The translations under genes and the position numbers were made by a program. A model generated the notes under the pieces. That model did not search any database and was not told where the DNA came from. It saw only the letters and a list, made by a program, of their open reading frames with translations. A stretch of DNA of 64,000 nucleotides from Deinococcus multiflagellatus (lineage in GTDB: Bacteria; Deinococcota; Deinococci; Deinococcales; Deinococcaceae). Of the stretch, positions 35,557-44,743 are shown in pieces; the first letter of the stretch is position 1; each line of letters begins with the position of its first letter. The stretch lies in the NCBI RefSeq assembly GCF_020166415.1, contig NZ_JAIQXV010000003.1, forward strand, positions 310,001 through 374,000, written 5' to 3'.

Positions 35557-36883
35557 GGTTGGGTTCGGTTTCCAGGAAATCGGGGTTCAGGGCGCGCTCC
35601 ACCCGCACGCGGGTCACGCGGCGCTGGTCGGCGGCTTCAACGGTGAAGGTCCAGCCGTTGTGGCTAAAGTGCTGGCCCGCTTCAGGAATGTCGCCAAAGT
35701 GGCTGGTCATGAAGCCGCTTAGGGTATCAAATTCACCCTCGCCGTCTTCAATGTTGCTGCCCAGGCGCTCTTCCACTTCGCCCACGGTCAGGCTGGCGTC
35801 CATCAGGTACATGCCCTCGCCAATCACCTCGATCATGGGCACCTCTTCCTCATCGGTCTCGTCATAGATTTCGCCCACAATCTCTTCCAGGGCGTCTTCC
35901 AGGGTCACCAGACCAGAGGTGCCGCCAAACTCGTCCACCACAATGCTCAGGTGGCTTTTCTTGTCGCGCATCTTGGCCAGCAGGTCCTTGATTTTCATGC
36001 CTTCAGGCACAAAGAACACCGGGCGCATGATGTCGGCCACCAGGGTATGGTCCAGCGTGTCCAGGTGCGCCAGCACGTCGCTGGTGTGCACGATCCCCAC
36101 GATGTTGTCGGGCGTGTCCTGAAACACCGGAATGCGCGAGTACCCGTGTTCGGCGCGCATATCCAGCAGGCGGCGCAGCGGCGCGGCGCTGTCCATCAGG
36201 ACCATCTCGATCCGGGGCGTCATCACCTCGCGCACGGTGGTGTCCGAGAGGTCAAAGACGTTGTACACCAGCTCTTTTTCGTCGTCTTCCAGCACGCCTT
36301 CCTGGCTGGAGGCGCTCACGATCATGCGGATTTCTTCTTCGGAATAGGCGGTGTGGTGCCCGGCCACGGCCTTCAGGCCCAGCAGGCGCAGCACCAGGCC
36401 GCCCAGCCAGTTCAGGCCCAGAATCACGGGCCGGAACACGGTGGTGAACAGCACCAGGGGCCGCACCATCGCCAGGCTTAGCTGTTCGCTTTTTTGCAGC
36501 GCCGCCGATTTGGGCACCAGTTCACCCAGCACAATGTGAAAGGTGGTGCTCAGAATGAAGGCCAGGGCAAAGGCCGCTGGCTTTTCGTAGGCCTGGGGCA
36601 GGCCCAGGCGCTCAAACAGCGGCTCGGCGAGGTGCTCGATGGCGGGCTCGGCCACGAAACCGATGAGCAGGCTCATCATGGACACGCCCAGCTGCACGGC
36701 GGCGATGTACAGGTCCAGCCGCCCCAGCACCCGCTGCACCACGCGCGCCGTGGCGTTGCCTTCTTCCGCCAGCTGGTCAATGCGGGTGCGGCGCACGCTT
36801 ACCAGGGCGTATTCCACCGCCACGAAGTAGCCGTTGAGCAGCACGAGCACGAACAGGGCGGCAATACCGATGTAGTCATTCAT
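35549..36883 (-). CDS. HlyC/CorC (DUF21-CBS-CorC) family membrane protein
   Basis: 444 residues. The N-terminal DUF21 domain has four hydrophobic segments (about residues 5-25, 55-80, 95-120, 128-155). A pair of CBS domains follows, containing VREVMTPRIEMVLMD, GIVHTSDVLAHL and VVDEFGGTSGLVTLEDALEEIVGEI. A CorC/HlyC C-terminal domain ends the protein. The family is linked to Mg2+ or Co2+ efflux and is often called hemolysin; hemolytic activity is not implied. Start at 36883 begins MNDYIGIAALFVLVLLNGYF. Overlaps cdd downstream. Confidence 0.9.
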   Translation of the reverse strand: MNDYIGIAALFVLVLLNGYFVAVEYALVSVRRTRIDQLAEEGNATARVVQRVLGRLDLYIAAVQLGVSMMSLLIGFVAEPAIEHLAEPLFERLGLPQAYEKPAAFALAFILSTTFHIVLGELVPKSAALQKSEQLSLAMVRPLVLFTTVFRPVILGLNWLGGLVLRLLGLKAVAGHHTAYSEEEIRMIVSASSQEGVLEDDEKELVYNVFDLSDTTVREVMTPRIEMVLMDSAAPLRRLLDMRAEHGYSRIPVFQDTPDNIVGIVHTSDVLAHLDTLDHTLVADIMRPVFFVPEGMKIKDLLAKMRDKKSHLSIVVDEFGGTSGLVTLEDALEEIVGEIYDETDEEEVPMIEVIGEGMYLMDASLTVGEVEERLGSNIEDGEGEFDTLSGFMTSHFGDIPEAGQHFSHNGWTFTVEAADQRRVTRVRVERALNPDFLETEPNHD

Positions 36884-37192
36884 GAATGGACGCGCTCCGT
36901 CGTCGCGTCCCGATCATCCGCAAGGCGCATGCTGCCCGCCCCGGCCACAGCGGCGGGGCGTCGGTGATCGGTTGGAGGGGTGGGCCGTGGCAAAAACGCC
37001 GCCCCTTGGCGGTCTTCACCGGGCGCGGTCAAAGAGCCGGAACTGGGAGGCTCCATATGCAGGGGGGAGTCTAACACACCCCCACCGCCGGGCCCGCTGT
37101 CCTGAATGGAAGATGAGCGTGGGGGCGTGCGCTCAGGTGGCCGGGCCAGTGGGTTCGCTGGTCGTGGGGATTCACCCGCTGTCCCAGCGCGC
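36884..37192. other. Intergenic between divergent genes
   Basis: About 310 bp between the CorC/HlyC start and the acuI promoter. TTAGACT lies on the minus strand near 37072, a possible -10 for the CorC/HlyC-cdd operon with a leader of about 190 nt. Nothing else recognisable. Confidence 0.4.
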
Positions 37193-37204
37193 TAGCCTGC
37201 CCCC

Positions 37205-38206
37205 ATGACGTCCCTGCCCGAGCACTACCGCGCCCTGCGCGTCGTGAAAGACGACCAGGGCACCCGCGCCGAAGTTCAGACCCTGCCGCTGGCCGCCCTG
37301 CCGGCAGGCGACCTGCTGATTGCGGTCAGCCATTCCAGCCTCAATTACAAAGACGGGCTGGCGGTGCTGGGCCGCCCCGGCGTGCTGCGCGCCTACCCGA
37401 TGACGCCCGGCATTGATCTGGCCGGCACCGTGCTGGAAGACCGTTCGGGCCGCTGGGCCCCGGGCACAGGCGTGGTGGTCACCGGCTGGGGCATAGGCGA
37501 GCGGCAGGATGGGGGCTACGCCGAACTGGCCCGCGTGCAGCCTGGGTGGGCCGTGGCCCTGCCCCCGGGCGTGGGTGCCCAGTGGGCCATGAGCGTGGGC
37601 ACGGCCGGCTTCACAGCCATGCTGGCGGTCATGGCCCTGGAAGAGCACGGCCTGACCCCCGGGGACGGCGAGGTGCTGGTCACGGGCGCGGCGGGCGGCG
37701 TGGGCAGCGTGGCGGTGGCCTTGCTGGCGGCGGCCGGCCACACCGTCACCGCCAGCACCGGGCGGCTGGAGGAGACCCCGTACCTGCAGGCCCTGGGCGC
37801 CGCGCAGGTGATCCACCGTGAAGAACTGCCGGCCCTGACGCGCCCGCTGGAAAAGGAGCGCTGGGCCGGGGTGGTGGACACCGTGGGCGGCGCGACCCTG
37901 GCCGGCGCCTACGCCTCCACCCGCACGCACGGCTCGGTGGCGGTGTGCGGGCTGGCCGGCGGCAGCGAGCTCCGCGCCACCGTGTTTCCCCTGATTCTGC
38001 GCGGCGTGAACCTGCTGGGCGTGGACTCCGTGACCTGCCCGGTGCCCCGCCGCGAAGCCGCCTGGGCCCGGCTGGCGCGTGATCTGCCCGCGCCCCGCCT
38101 AGCCGAGGTGACCCAGGTGCGTCCCCTGAGTGACGTGCCGGCCCTGGCCCCCCAGATTCTGGCCGGGCAGGTGCGTGGGCGAACCGTGGTGGACGTGCGC
38201 CAGTAA
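37205..38206 (+). CDS. YhdH/AcuI-type NADPH-dependent acrylyl-CoA/quinone reductase
   Basis: 333 residues of the zinc-free MDR superfamily. Starts EHYRALRVVKDDQGTRAEVQTL, then HSSLNYKDGLAVLGRPGVLR, PGIDLAGTVLE, GVVVTGWGIGERQDGGYAELA, and the NADPH site TGAAGGVGSVAVALLAAAGH. The segment YKDGLA plus GIGExxxGGYAE is the mark of the AcuI/YhdH group, which reduces acrylyl-CoA to propionyl-CoA; wider quinone specificity is possible. TAGCCT lies 6 nt before the ATG, so the transcript is probably leaderless. Divergent from the CorC/HlyC operon. Confidence 0.87.
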   Translation: MTSLPEHYRALRVVKDDQGTRAEVQTLPLAALPAGDLLIAVSHSSLNYKDGLAVLGRPGVLRAYPMTPGIDLAGTVLEDRSGRWAPGTGVVVTGWGIGERQDGGYAELARVQPGWAVALPPGVGAQWAMSVGTAGFTAMLAVMALEEHGLTPGDGEVLVTGAAGGVGSVAVALLAAAGHTVTASTGRLEETPYLQALGAAQVIHREELPALTRPLEKERWAGVVDTVGGATLAGAYASTRTHGSVAVCGLAGGSELRATVFPLILRGVNLLGVDSVTCPVPRREAAWARLARDLPAPRLAEVTQVRPLSDVPALAPQILAGQVRGRTVVDVRQ

Positions 38207-38220
38207 GGGTTTTGGGAGGC

Positions 38221-38402
38221 ATACGACTTCCGAAAAATTCCGTTACACCTGACGGAATTTTTTCGACCGGACTGATCCGGCTGCGCAGCAGAAGGGGAAG
38301 GAAAAAATACGGATCTCCGGTAATTGGATTGGCACAGCGCCAAAGGCGGGGAACATCCGGTTCTTTCCTGGATGTTCCGGAAATGGACGGCAGTCCGTAT
38401 CA
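38221..38402 (+). repeat. ATACGACTTCC repeat, long copy
   Basis: Begins ATACGACTTCCGAAAAATTCC and ends GGAAATGGACGGCAGTCCGTAT. Both ends match the 93-bp copy at 22011-22103; an extra ~90 bp in the middle carries ATCCGG, GGAAGGAAAAA and an ATACGGAT motif. Lies between the convergent acuI and subtilase genes. Confidence 0.75.
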
Positions 38403-38459
38403 GGGCAACAACAGGCCGCGCCGTGGGGACATCCTCCACGGCGCGGCCACGGTTGGGGC

Positions 38460-40523
38460 TTAGCGCGGCGTCAGGTCGCCCACATCCGCGCTGGGATTGG
38501 CCTCGCCCAGCGTGACCTGCCGCTCGTCGCGCAGTTCGTGGGTTTCGCCGTACACGCCGTTGCCGTCGCGGTCTGCGCCGCCAATCACGGTGTAGCTGCC
38601 GTCGCCCAGGAAGGCCTGGAAGCGGCCCAGGGGGTCCAGCGCCGGCTGGAAGCTCTGGCCGCGGGCGTGCTGCAGCCGCAGGCCCCAGGTGTTGCTCACC
38701 GCCGGGGCGCTGAGCGCCGCCGCCGCGTTGATCATGCCGAAGCCGAACAGGTCGTCACGGCCCTTGGCGCCCAGGTCGGTGGCGGTGGCGTTCAGGCGGG
38801 CCAGGGTATCGGCCGGCCCAGTGGTCATGCCCTTGCTGAGCAGCAGGGCCGCCAGCGCCGCCACCTGTGGGGTGGCCTGACTGGTGCCCACCTCGGCCGC
38901 GTAGCGCGGCTGGTCCTTGGCGTAGTCCCAGTCAGTGGAGAAGATGGCGTCTGGGAACGCCTTGCCGTTCAGGGTGCCGCCGTTAAAGGCGTTGGCGCTG
39001 TAGGGCTCGGCGCCCCCGGGGGCTGCAAGCTGCACCTGGGGGTAGGCGTTGCTGAAGGGTGAGCGCACCGGGGCGCTGGCCCCGGAAAGGGTCACGCTGC
39101 CCACCGCCACGGCGTCCGGACAGGCGGCCGGATAGTAGGGGTCAGTGCCGTAGCCGTTGCCAGCGGCGGCCACCACCAGGGCGCCTGCCGCGCGGGCGTC
39201 GGCAATCGCCTCGCACAGCGGGCGGGCGTCTTCCGCCTTCAGGGCGCCGCCCAGGCTCAGGTTGATCACCTGCGCCGCATGCGGGGTGCGGTAGGTGGTG
39301 CCCCCCAGGGTCACGGGCAGCCCGGCGGCGTAGCGGATGGCCAGCGCCACATCGGCTTCGGTGGCGTCGCCCTGGGCATCAATGACACGCACGGGCAGCA
39401 CCTTCACATTGGCCTTGTAGGTGGCGCCCACCACGCCCGTGGGGCTGCAACCGGCGCAGGCCGGGCCATTGTCGCCCCAGCGCGCGGCGATGATGCCGGT
39501 CACGTGGGTGCCGTGGCTGCCGGTGCTGCGGCCCGGCACACTGGGATCGGTGGGATTGGTGTCGGGGCCGTCGCCATCGCCGTTGTCATATTTGGGTGGG
39601 CCGCCGGGGGTGCTGGCCGCCTCAAAGCCCAGCACGTCCAGGGCGCCTTCGCCGGGGCCCCACATCTGACCCTTCAGGTCCGGGTGGTCAAAGCGCACGC
39701 CGCTGTCCACCACCGCCACGGTCACGGGGCGCGAGTAGCCGCCCCCTTCCATGTCCCGCCACACGGCGCCGTATCCGGCCAGGGCGTAGCCCCACTGCAG
39801 CCCCGCATACTGGTCGCCCGGCACCACGGGCTGGGCCAGGGTGCCCTGGGCGCGCAGCACGGCGTTGGGCACCGCGTACTCCACCTGGGGGTCGGCGCGC
39901 AGGGTGCGCAGGGCGGCGTCCACATCCGCCACGTTCAGCCGGGTCAGGGTGCTGCCCAGGGCCTGCACGCTGCTCACCTTCTGCCCGGCGGCCTGCAGGG
40001 CGCGCACGCTGGCGCTCTGGGCCCCCGCCGCGCGGTACTTCACGATCACGCCGCGCGGGGCGGGGGCCGGGGCCCGGTTCACCTGCGGGGCGGCCTGGGC
40101 ATCGGCGCCCTGCACCTGCGCGGGCGCCACCACACGCCCCCGGAGTTCAAACTGGCGCGCGGTCACGGTCCAGCCCGCCTCGCCGCTCTGCTCGCTGCTG
40201 CCCTCGCCCGAGGACCACGCCAGCTTGAGGGCCGCGGTCAATTCGGCCTGGTTGGCCTTGAGGGGGGTGGCGCGCGTGCGGTCCACTGTCACCGAGAACG
40301 CCACCGGGCCTGTGCCGGCCTGCGGCGTGACCGTCAGCCAATCGGGCCGCTCCTGCACGCGCCAGCGGCCCGAGAACGGCACGTCCACGCGCAGGGTCGT
40401 GGCCTGGCCCAGCGCGACGGTGCGCGTCTCCAGGGCCTGCGGGGCGGGTTTGGGCGGTTGGCAGGCGCCCAGCAGCACTGTCAGCAGCAGCAGGCCGGGC
40501 AGGCGGGAAATCGGTTTGGGCAT
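38460..40523 (-). CDS. S8 (subtilisin-like) serine protease, lipoprotein
   Basis: 687 residues. A lipoprotein signal MPKPISRLPGLLLLTVLLGAC (lipidated Cys21) is followed by a ~100-residue Ig- or BACON-like domain (RVDVPFSGRWRVQERPDWLTVTPQAG), a prodomain-like stretch and an S8 catalytic domain. The triad is in VAVVDSGVRFDHPD (Asp near 273), GSHGTHVTG (His near 337) and GTSQATPQVAALAAL (Ser near 545). A C-terminal beta domain (FLGDGSYTVIGGADRDGNG...) follows. An extracytoplasmic protease is expected. ATG 40538 (five codons upstream) is an alternative start. Convergent with acuI. Confidence 0.91.
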   Translation of the reverse strand: MPKPISRLPGLLLLTVLLGACQPPKPAPQALETRTVALGQATTLRVDVPFSGRWRVQERPDWLTVTPQAGTGPVAFSVTVDRTRATPLKANQAELTAALKLAWSSGEGSSEQSGEAGWTVTARQFELRGRVVAPAQVQGADAQAAPQVNRAPAPAPRGVIVKYRAAGAQSASVRALQAAGQKVSSVQALGSTLTRLNVADVDAALRTLRADPQVEYAVPNAVLRAQGTLAQPVVPGDQYAGLQWGYALAGYGAVWRDMEGGGYSRPVTVAVVDSGVRFDHPDLKGQMWGPGEGALDVLGFEAASTPGGPPKYDNGDGDGPDTNPTDPSVPGRSTGSHGTHVTGIIAARWGDNGPACAGCSPTGVVGATYKANVKVLPVRVIDAQGDATEADVALAIRYAAGLPVTLGGTTYRTPHAAQVINLSLGGALKAEDARPLCEAIADARAAGALVVAAAGNGYGTDPYYPAACPDAVAVGSVTLSGASAPVRSPFSNAYPQVQLAAPGGAEPYSANAFNGGTLNGKAFPDAIFSTDWDYAKDQPRYAAEVGTSQATPQVAALAALLLSKGMTTGPADTLARLNATATDLGAKGRDDLFGFGMINAAAALSAPAVSNTWGLRLQHARGQSFQPALDPLGRFQAFLGDGSYTVIGGADRDGNGVYGETHELRDERQVTLGEANPSADVGDLTPR

Positions 40524-40655
40524 GGGTGCGTACAGCATGCCCGAAGTTCCCTGACGGTAGATGAACGTTTGCCCTGGGCCCAGCGTCCAGGCGGCCAGAC
40601 CGGGCCGCGCCGCCCCCCGGGCCGGGCGCCGCGCACTTCTGGCACAATGGCGCCC

Positions 40656-41159
40656 GTGCCCAGCGGACGTGTGCATAACCTGATCAATATTGCGGCCTAC
40701 AGCGTGTTGGCCGCCGCGACCCTGGTGGCCACCCGGCAGGGTTTGATACGCGTGACCCCCACCCAGGGGCTGCACTTCACGCTCGCCTTTGCGGCCGGCA
40801 CCTTTCTGCTTTCGCCAGACCTGGACCTTGCCGAAGGCCGCGTGGACAGCAAGCGGCACTGGGGCCTGCTGGGGGTGCTGTGGGTGCCCTACGGCATGCT
40901 GTTCAGCCACCGGGGCTGGTCCCACACGTGGCTGGTGGGCCCGCTGACCCGGCTGCTGTACGTGGCCCTGATGGTGGGGCTGGTGTGGGGCGCGCTGCTC
41001 TATGTGGTGCCTGGGCTGGGGGTGCCCCAGCTGCCAGCGTCCTTTGAGCTGTTCACCCTCTGGCCCCCCCTGCTGGGCTACTACCTGAGCCAGTGGCTGC
41101 ACCTGATGGCCGACGGCGTGCGGCCCGACCACGGCGCGCGCCGGGTGCGCCGCCGCTGA
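40656..41159 (+). CDS. DUF2227 putative metal-binding membrane protein
   Basis: 167 residues. Two or three hydrophobic segments frame a histidine- and aspartate-rich motif set: GRVHNLINIAAYSV, FLLSPDLDLAEGRVDSKRHWG, MLFSHRGWSHT and LHLMADGVRPDHG. The pattern matches DUF2227, proposed as metal-dependent hydrolases of the membrane. GTG 40656 is chosen because CACAAT, extended by TGG, lies 7 nt upstream; ATG 40647, three codons earlier, would overlap that box. It precedes secG by 104 bp. Confidence 0.8.
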   Translation: MPSGRVHNLINIAAYSVLAAATLVATRQGLIRVTPTQGLHFTLAFAAGTFLLSPDLDLAEGRVDSKRHWGLLGVLWVPYGMLFSHRGWSHTWLVGPLTRLLYVALMVGLVWGALLYVVPGLGVPQLPASFELFTLWPPLLGYYLSQWLHLMADGVRPDHGARRVRRR

Positions 41160-41263
41160 GGTGTGGCTGGCTGGAAAGCGGGCCCCGTGCTATACCGAAC
41201 AGGCTGACGTGCCGCGACTGGGCCTGGGTGCCCACGCGGCCTCCTGCGTGCCGAGGTCTCTCT

Positions 41264-41488
41264 ATGATTCTGAACCTGTTTATCGTGCTGTTTGCGCTGG
41301 TGTGTGTGGCGCTGGTGTTCTTCGTGCTGCTGCAGGTGCCCAAGCAGGCCGGGCTGTCGGCCAGCATGGCGTCGGGCGGCTCCCTGCTGGGTGGCCGTGG
41401 GGTCGAGGGCGGCTTGATCCGCATCACCAGCGTGCTGGGCGGCTTTTTCATGCTGCTGGCCCTGCTGATCAGCTTTATCTCGCGCTAA
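41264..41488 (+). CDS. secG: Preprotein translocase subunit SecG
   Basis: 74 residues with two transmembrane helices, LNLFIVLFALVCVALVFFVLLQ and ITSVLGGFFMLLALLISFI. They are joined by the conserved cytoplasmic loop QVPKQAGLSASMASGGSLLGGRG. The loop motif is typical of SecG, which completes the SecYEG channel and improves translocation efficiency. Short leader; TATACC near 41191 is a possible -10. A strong hairpin follows the stop codon. Confidence 0.93.
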   Translation: MILNLFIVLFALVCVALVFFVLLQVPKQAGLSASMASGGSLLGGRGVEGGLIRITSVLGGFFMLLALLISFISR

Positions 41489-41502
41489 ACGCGCGCCCGT
41501 GT

Positions 41503-41535
41503 CCTCCCCGGTTGCCCCTGTGGTGACCGGGGAGG
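41503..41535 (+). terminator. Stem-loop after secG
   Basis: Stem CCTCCCCGGT (41503-41512) pairs with ACCGGGGAGG (41526-41535); loop 13 nt. No T-run follows. Confidence 0.5.
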
Positions 41536-41770
41536 TGCGTGTTGGTCCCTGGCCCACTGGGCCATCAGGCCGCAGAAATGAGGCTGCTGGGCGCAGCGGT
41601 GTGGGCCAGCGTTGAGGCGGCCCCAGGGCGCTGTCAAGGGGTGCGCCGCACAGGAGTTGGCCCGGGCTGGCAGCCCCGCCCGGCCAGGGCCCCAGAGGCC
41701 ACTTGGAAAAAGTGGGCCCTGCACGACATTTTGCCAAATGAGACCAAACGAGCAATTGTTAGGAAAAACC

Positions 41771-41799
41771 TTGACCAAACCTAGGCCATTCCATATAGT
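41771..41799 (+). promoter_or_regulatory. Promoter of the peptide ABC transporter operon
   Basis: TTGACC (41771-41776), a 17-nt spacer, TATAGT (41794-41799), close to the sigma-70 consensus. An A/T-rich stretch lies immediately upstream. The mRNA leader to the substrate-binding gene would be about 87 nt. Confidence 0.85.
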
Positions 41800-41892
41800 T
41801 GGCCTCGCTGGAAAACCGTTGTTCCTGAATGCTGCCCCCGGCTCGCGCCGGCGCGTTGTCATATTCCAGATCTGCCCCTCCCGGAGGAACCC

Positions 41893-43674
41893 ATGAAGAA
41901 GATCCTGACCCTTGCCCTTGCCCTGACCGTTGGCACGGCCGCTGCCCAAAGCCAGCCGTTCGTGTATCCGGCCGCCTGGGCAGCTGACCAGAACACCGCC
42001 AACAAGCGCGGCGGCGAACTGCGTCTGTCCACCATCTCGGACTACAAGACCTTCAACCCCTTTACCAGCGCCGAGGCCGAAAGCATTCCTGGCCGTCTGG
42101 CGATGGGCGGCACGGGCACGGTGGGCCTCTTCACCCAGGACCCCCGCAACGACGAGTTCATTCCCTACATGGCCGCCGGCGCCCCCACGGTCAGCAACAA
42201 CAACAAGCGCTTCGTGGTCAAGATTCGCCAGGGCATGAAGTTCAGCGACGGGCAGGCCATCACGGCCGACGACTGGATCACCACCTGGAAGATCCACACC
42301 GACGACAAGGTCGGCTCGAACAGCTACGACTCGTTCTTCCTGGCGGGCAAGCCCATCGTCATCAAGAAGCTCGACAACTACACGCTGCAGTTTGATTTCC
42401 CCCAGACCAGCGCCTCGGCCCTGAGCATCATGAGCTACGTGCCCTGGCCCGACCACATCTTTGGCAAGGCCTACCGTGAAGGCGGCGCCGAAGCCATCAA
42501 GAAGATGTGGACCCTGGCGACCCCGCCCAACCAGATTGTGAGCCCGGGCATGTGGACCCTGGACGGCTACCGCGCCGGCGAGCGCGCCAGCTTCAAGGCC
42601 AACCCCAACTTCGGCGACTGGAACAAAGACAGCCGTGGCCAGGAACTGCCCTACCTGAGCAACATGTCGGTGCGCATTGTGGCTGACGCCAACGCCGCGC
42701 TGGCCGCCTTCCTGGCTGGTCAGATTGACACGGTGGGCATGCGCAACGCCGATGACCTCGCGCAGACCAAGCGCGCCATCGACAACGGCAGCCTCAAGGC
42801 GTTCCTGAAGGCCAACGTGAGCCCCCAGGCCACCAGCCAGTGGATTGTCTTCAACTGGAACAAGGCCAGCGACCCCGCCAAGCAGAAGCTCTTCCGCGAC
42901 GTGCGTTTCCGCCGCGCCATGAGCCACATCGCCAACCGCGAAGCCATGGTGCAGCTGGCCCTGGGTGGCCTGGGCACCCCCACCTACTTCAGCACCTACC
43001 CCATCTTCAAGCAGCAGGTGGACGCGGGTCTGGCCGCCGGTGCGCCCCAGTACAAGTACAACCTCGCGGAAGCCAGCCGCCTGCTGGCGCAGATGGGCTA
43101 CACCAAGAAGAACGCCCAGGGCTACCTGACCGACAAGAGCGGCAAGGTGCTGGAATTCAACCTGAGCACCAACGCGGGCAACACCGTGCGGGAGCAGCTG
43201 GGCCGCATCTTCGCGGACGAAGCCAAGAAGGTCGGTGTCAAGGTGAACTTCACGCCCATCGACTTCAACACGCTGGTGGGTCAGCTGACCGCCAAGGGTG
43301 AAAACCGGCCCTTCGACGCCATCCTGCTGGGTCTGTCGGGCGGCAGCAACATCTGGCCCTTCGGCGTGAACGTGATTCCCTGCGGCACCAACCTGCACTC
43401 CTACAACAACCCCACCAACGGCCGCTGCGCGACCAGCCAGGAACAGCTGATGACCAAGCTGTACTACCAAGGCGACGCCGAGCTGAACGACGCCCGCCGC
43501 CGCGCCGTCGGGGCCCAGCTGATGAAGACGGAAGCCGAGCTGCAGCCCGTGATCTACCTCGTGGGTGGCAACTTCCATGTGGCGTTCAACGAGCGCCTGG
43601 GCGGCGAATTCCCCAGCGCCCTGATGAACGCCTACTACGGCCAGCGCCTGACGGCCCTGACGTTCATCAAGTAA
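41893..43674 (+). CDS. Peptide ABC transporter, substrate-binding protein (family 5)
   Basis: 593 residues. The signal peptide is MKKILTLALALTVGTAAAQS, cleaved near residue 18-20. No lipobox is seen, so the protein is probably released into the periplasm or held by the partner permease. The mature protein is a large two-lobe SBP_bac_5 fold: KRGGELRLSTISDYKTFNPF, KIRQGMKFSDGQAITADDW, LNARFRRAMSH-like DVRFRRAMSHIANREAMV. Oligopeptides or dipeptides are the likely cargo. GGAGG 6 nt before ATG sets the start. It heads the five-gene operon with a consensus-like promoter. Confidence 0.93.
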   Translation: MKKILTLALALTVGTAAAQSQPFVYPAAWAADQNTANKRGGELRLSTISDYKTFNPFTSAEAESIPGRLAMGGTGTVGLFTQDPRNDEFIPYMAAGAPTVSNNNKRFVVKIRQGMKFSDGQAITADDWITTWKIHTDDKVGSNSYDSFFLAGKPIVIKKLDNYTLQFDFPQTSASALSIMSYVPWPDHIFGKAYREGGAEAIKKMWTLATPPNQIVSPGMWTLDGYRAGERASFKANPNFGDWNKDSRGQELPYLSNMSVRIVADANAALAAFLAGQIDTVGMRNADDLAQTKRAIDNGSLKAFLKANVSPQATSQWIVFNWNKASDPAKQKLFRDVRFRRAMSHIANREAMVQLALGGLGTPTYFSTYPIFKQQVDAGLAAGAPQYKYNLAEASRLLAQMGYTKKNAQGYLTDKSGKVLEFNLSTNAGNTVREQLGRIFADEAKKVGVKVNFTPIDFNTLVGQLTAKGENRPFDAILLGLSGGSNIWPFGVNVIPCGTNLHSYNNPTNGRCATSQEQLMTKLYYQGDAELNDARRRAVGAQLMKTEAELQPVIYLVGGNFHVAFNERLGGEFPSALMNAYYGQRLTALTFIK

Positions 43675-43698
43675 GCCCTGCCGTTTCTGCTCCCACAC

Positions 43699-43730
43699 GG
43701 GGGGTGGTCCGCCCGCGCGGACTGCCCCCC
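43699..43730 (+). promoter_or_regulatory. Intercistronic hairpin between the binding protein and permease genes
   Basis: A 14-bp stem, GGGGGGTGGTCCGC against GCGGACTGCCCCCC with two G-U pairs, and a CCGC loop. No T-run follows. It may protect the 3' end of the upstream message or lower read-through, raising the binding protein over the permeases. Confidence 0.65.
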
Positions 43731-43759
43731 ACACCCATGAAGACCCACGGAGTACGTTC

Positions 43760-44743
43760 ATGATTCCATTTCTGCTGCGCCGGCTGGTGCAGTCCATTCC
43801 GACCCTACTGCTGGCCAGTGTCCTGATTTTCTTTGTACTGCAACTGGCCCCAGGCGATTTTCTGACGCCTGCCAAACTGAACCCCAACATCAGCCCCGAA
43901 CAGATTGCCAACCTGGAGCGCAACTTTGGGCTGGACCGCCACCCGCTGGAGCAGTACCTGCTCTGGATGCGCAACATGGTGTTGCACCTGGATTTCGGGC
44001 TGTCGTTCTCCTACCAGCAGCCGGTGTGGGACATCATGAAGCCCCGCATCTTCAATTCCATGGTGCTGGTGCTGCTGAACCTGCTGTTTTTCTATGCCAT
44101 CGCCATTCCCCTCGGGGTGTTCGGTGCGGTGCGGCAGAATTCGTTGGGCGACAAAGCTGTGAATGTAGTGCTGTATTTCCTGCTGGGCTTTCCTAGCTTT
44201 TTCTTGGCCCTTATCGTGATTTACGGCCTGCTGGTGCTCAAGCAGAAGACCAACATAGACATTCCCTTTATCGGCATGACCAGCAATGAGTTTGCGTCAT
44301 TCAGCCCCCTGGAAAAGGTGTGGGACGTGCTGAAGCACATTCTGATTCCTGCGCTGGTGCTCGCTGTCAGTGACGCCGCAGGGACCACGCGCGTGATTCG
44401 CGGGCAGATGCTGGAAGTCATGCGCGCCGACTACGTGCGCACGGCCCGGGCCAAGGGGGTCACCGAGCGCACGGCCATCTGGAAGCACACCTTCCGCAAC
44501 GCGATTCTGCCCATTGTGGCCGGGATCGGCGGCTTGCTGCCTGCAGCCGTCAGCGGCGCGGGCTTCATGGAAGTGGTCTTCGGGTACCCCGGCATTACGC
44601 CGATGTTGCTTGACGCCCTCAACGCGCAAGATATCTACCTGATCGCGGGCTTTACCGTCATTAGCACGGTGCTGCTGATTGTGGGCAACGCCCTGAGCGA
44701 CATTCTTCTCGCGGTGGTTGATCCCCGCATTAAGGTCGGGTGA
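43760..44743 (+). CDS. Peptide ABC transporter permease, DppB type
   Basis: 327 residues with about six hydrophobic segments starting MIPFLLRRLVQSIPTLLLASVLIFFVLQLAPGDF, the standard first helix of DppB-like permeases. The ABC-coupling (EAA-like) loop is RGQMLEVMRADYVRTARAKGVTERTAIWKH, followed by RNAILPIVAGIGGLLPAAVSG. It would form a dimer with the DppC-type partner. The next gene overlaps its stop codon (GTGA). Intercistronic hairpin upstream. Confidence 0.92.
   Translation: MIPFLLRRLVQSIPTLLLASVLIFFVLQLAPGDFLTPAKLNPNISPEQIANLERNFGLDRHPLEQYLLWMRNMVLHLDFGLSFSYQQPVWDIMKPRIFNSMVLVLLNLLFFYAIAIPLGVFGAVRQNSLGDKAVNVVLYFLLGFPSFFLALIVIYGLLVLKQKTNIDIPFIGMTSNEFASFSPLEKVWDVLKHILIPALVLAVSDAAGTTRVIRGQMLEVMRADYVRTARAKGVTERTAIWKHTFRNAILPIVAGIGGLLPAAVSGAGFMEVVFGYPGITPMLLDALNAQDIYLIAGFTVISTVLLIVGNALSDILLAVVDPRIKVG

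Noticed and set aside
41485..43977. Long minus-strand open frame over the peptide-binding protein gene
   Set aside because: Opposes a clear gene with promoter, ribosome site and signal peptide.
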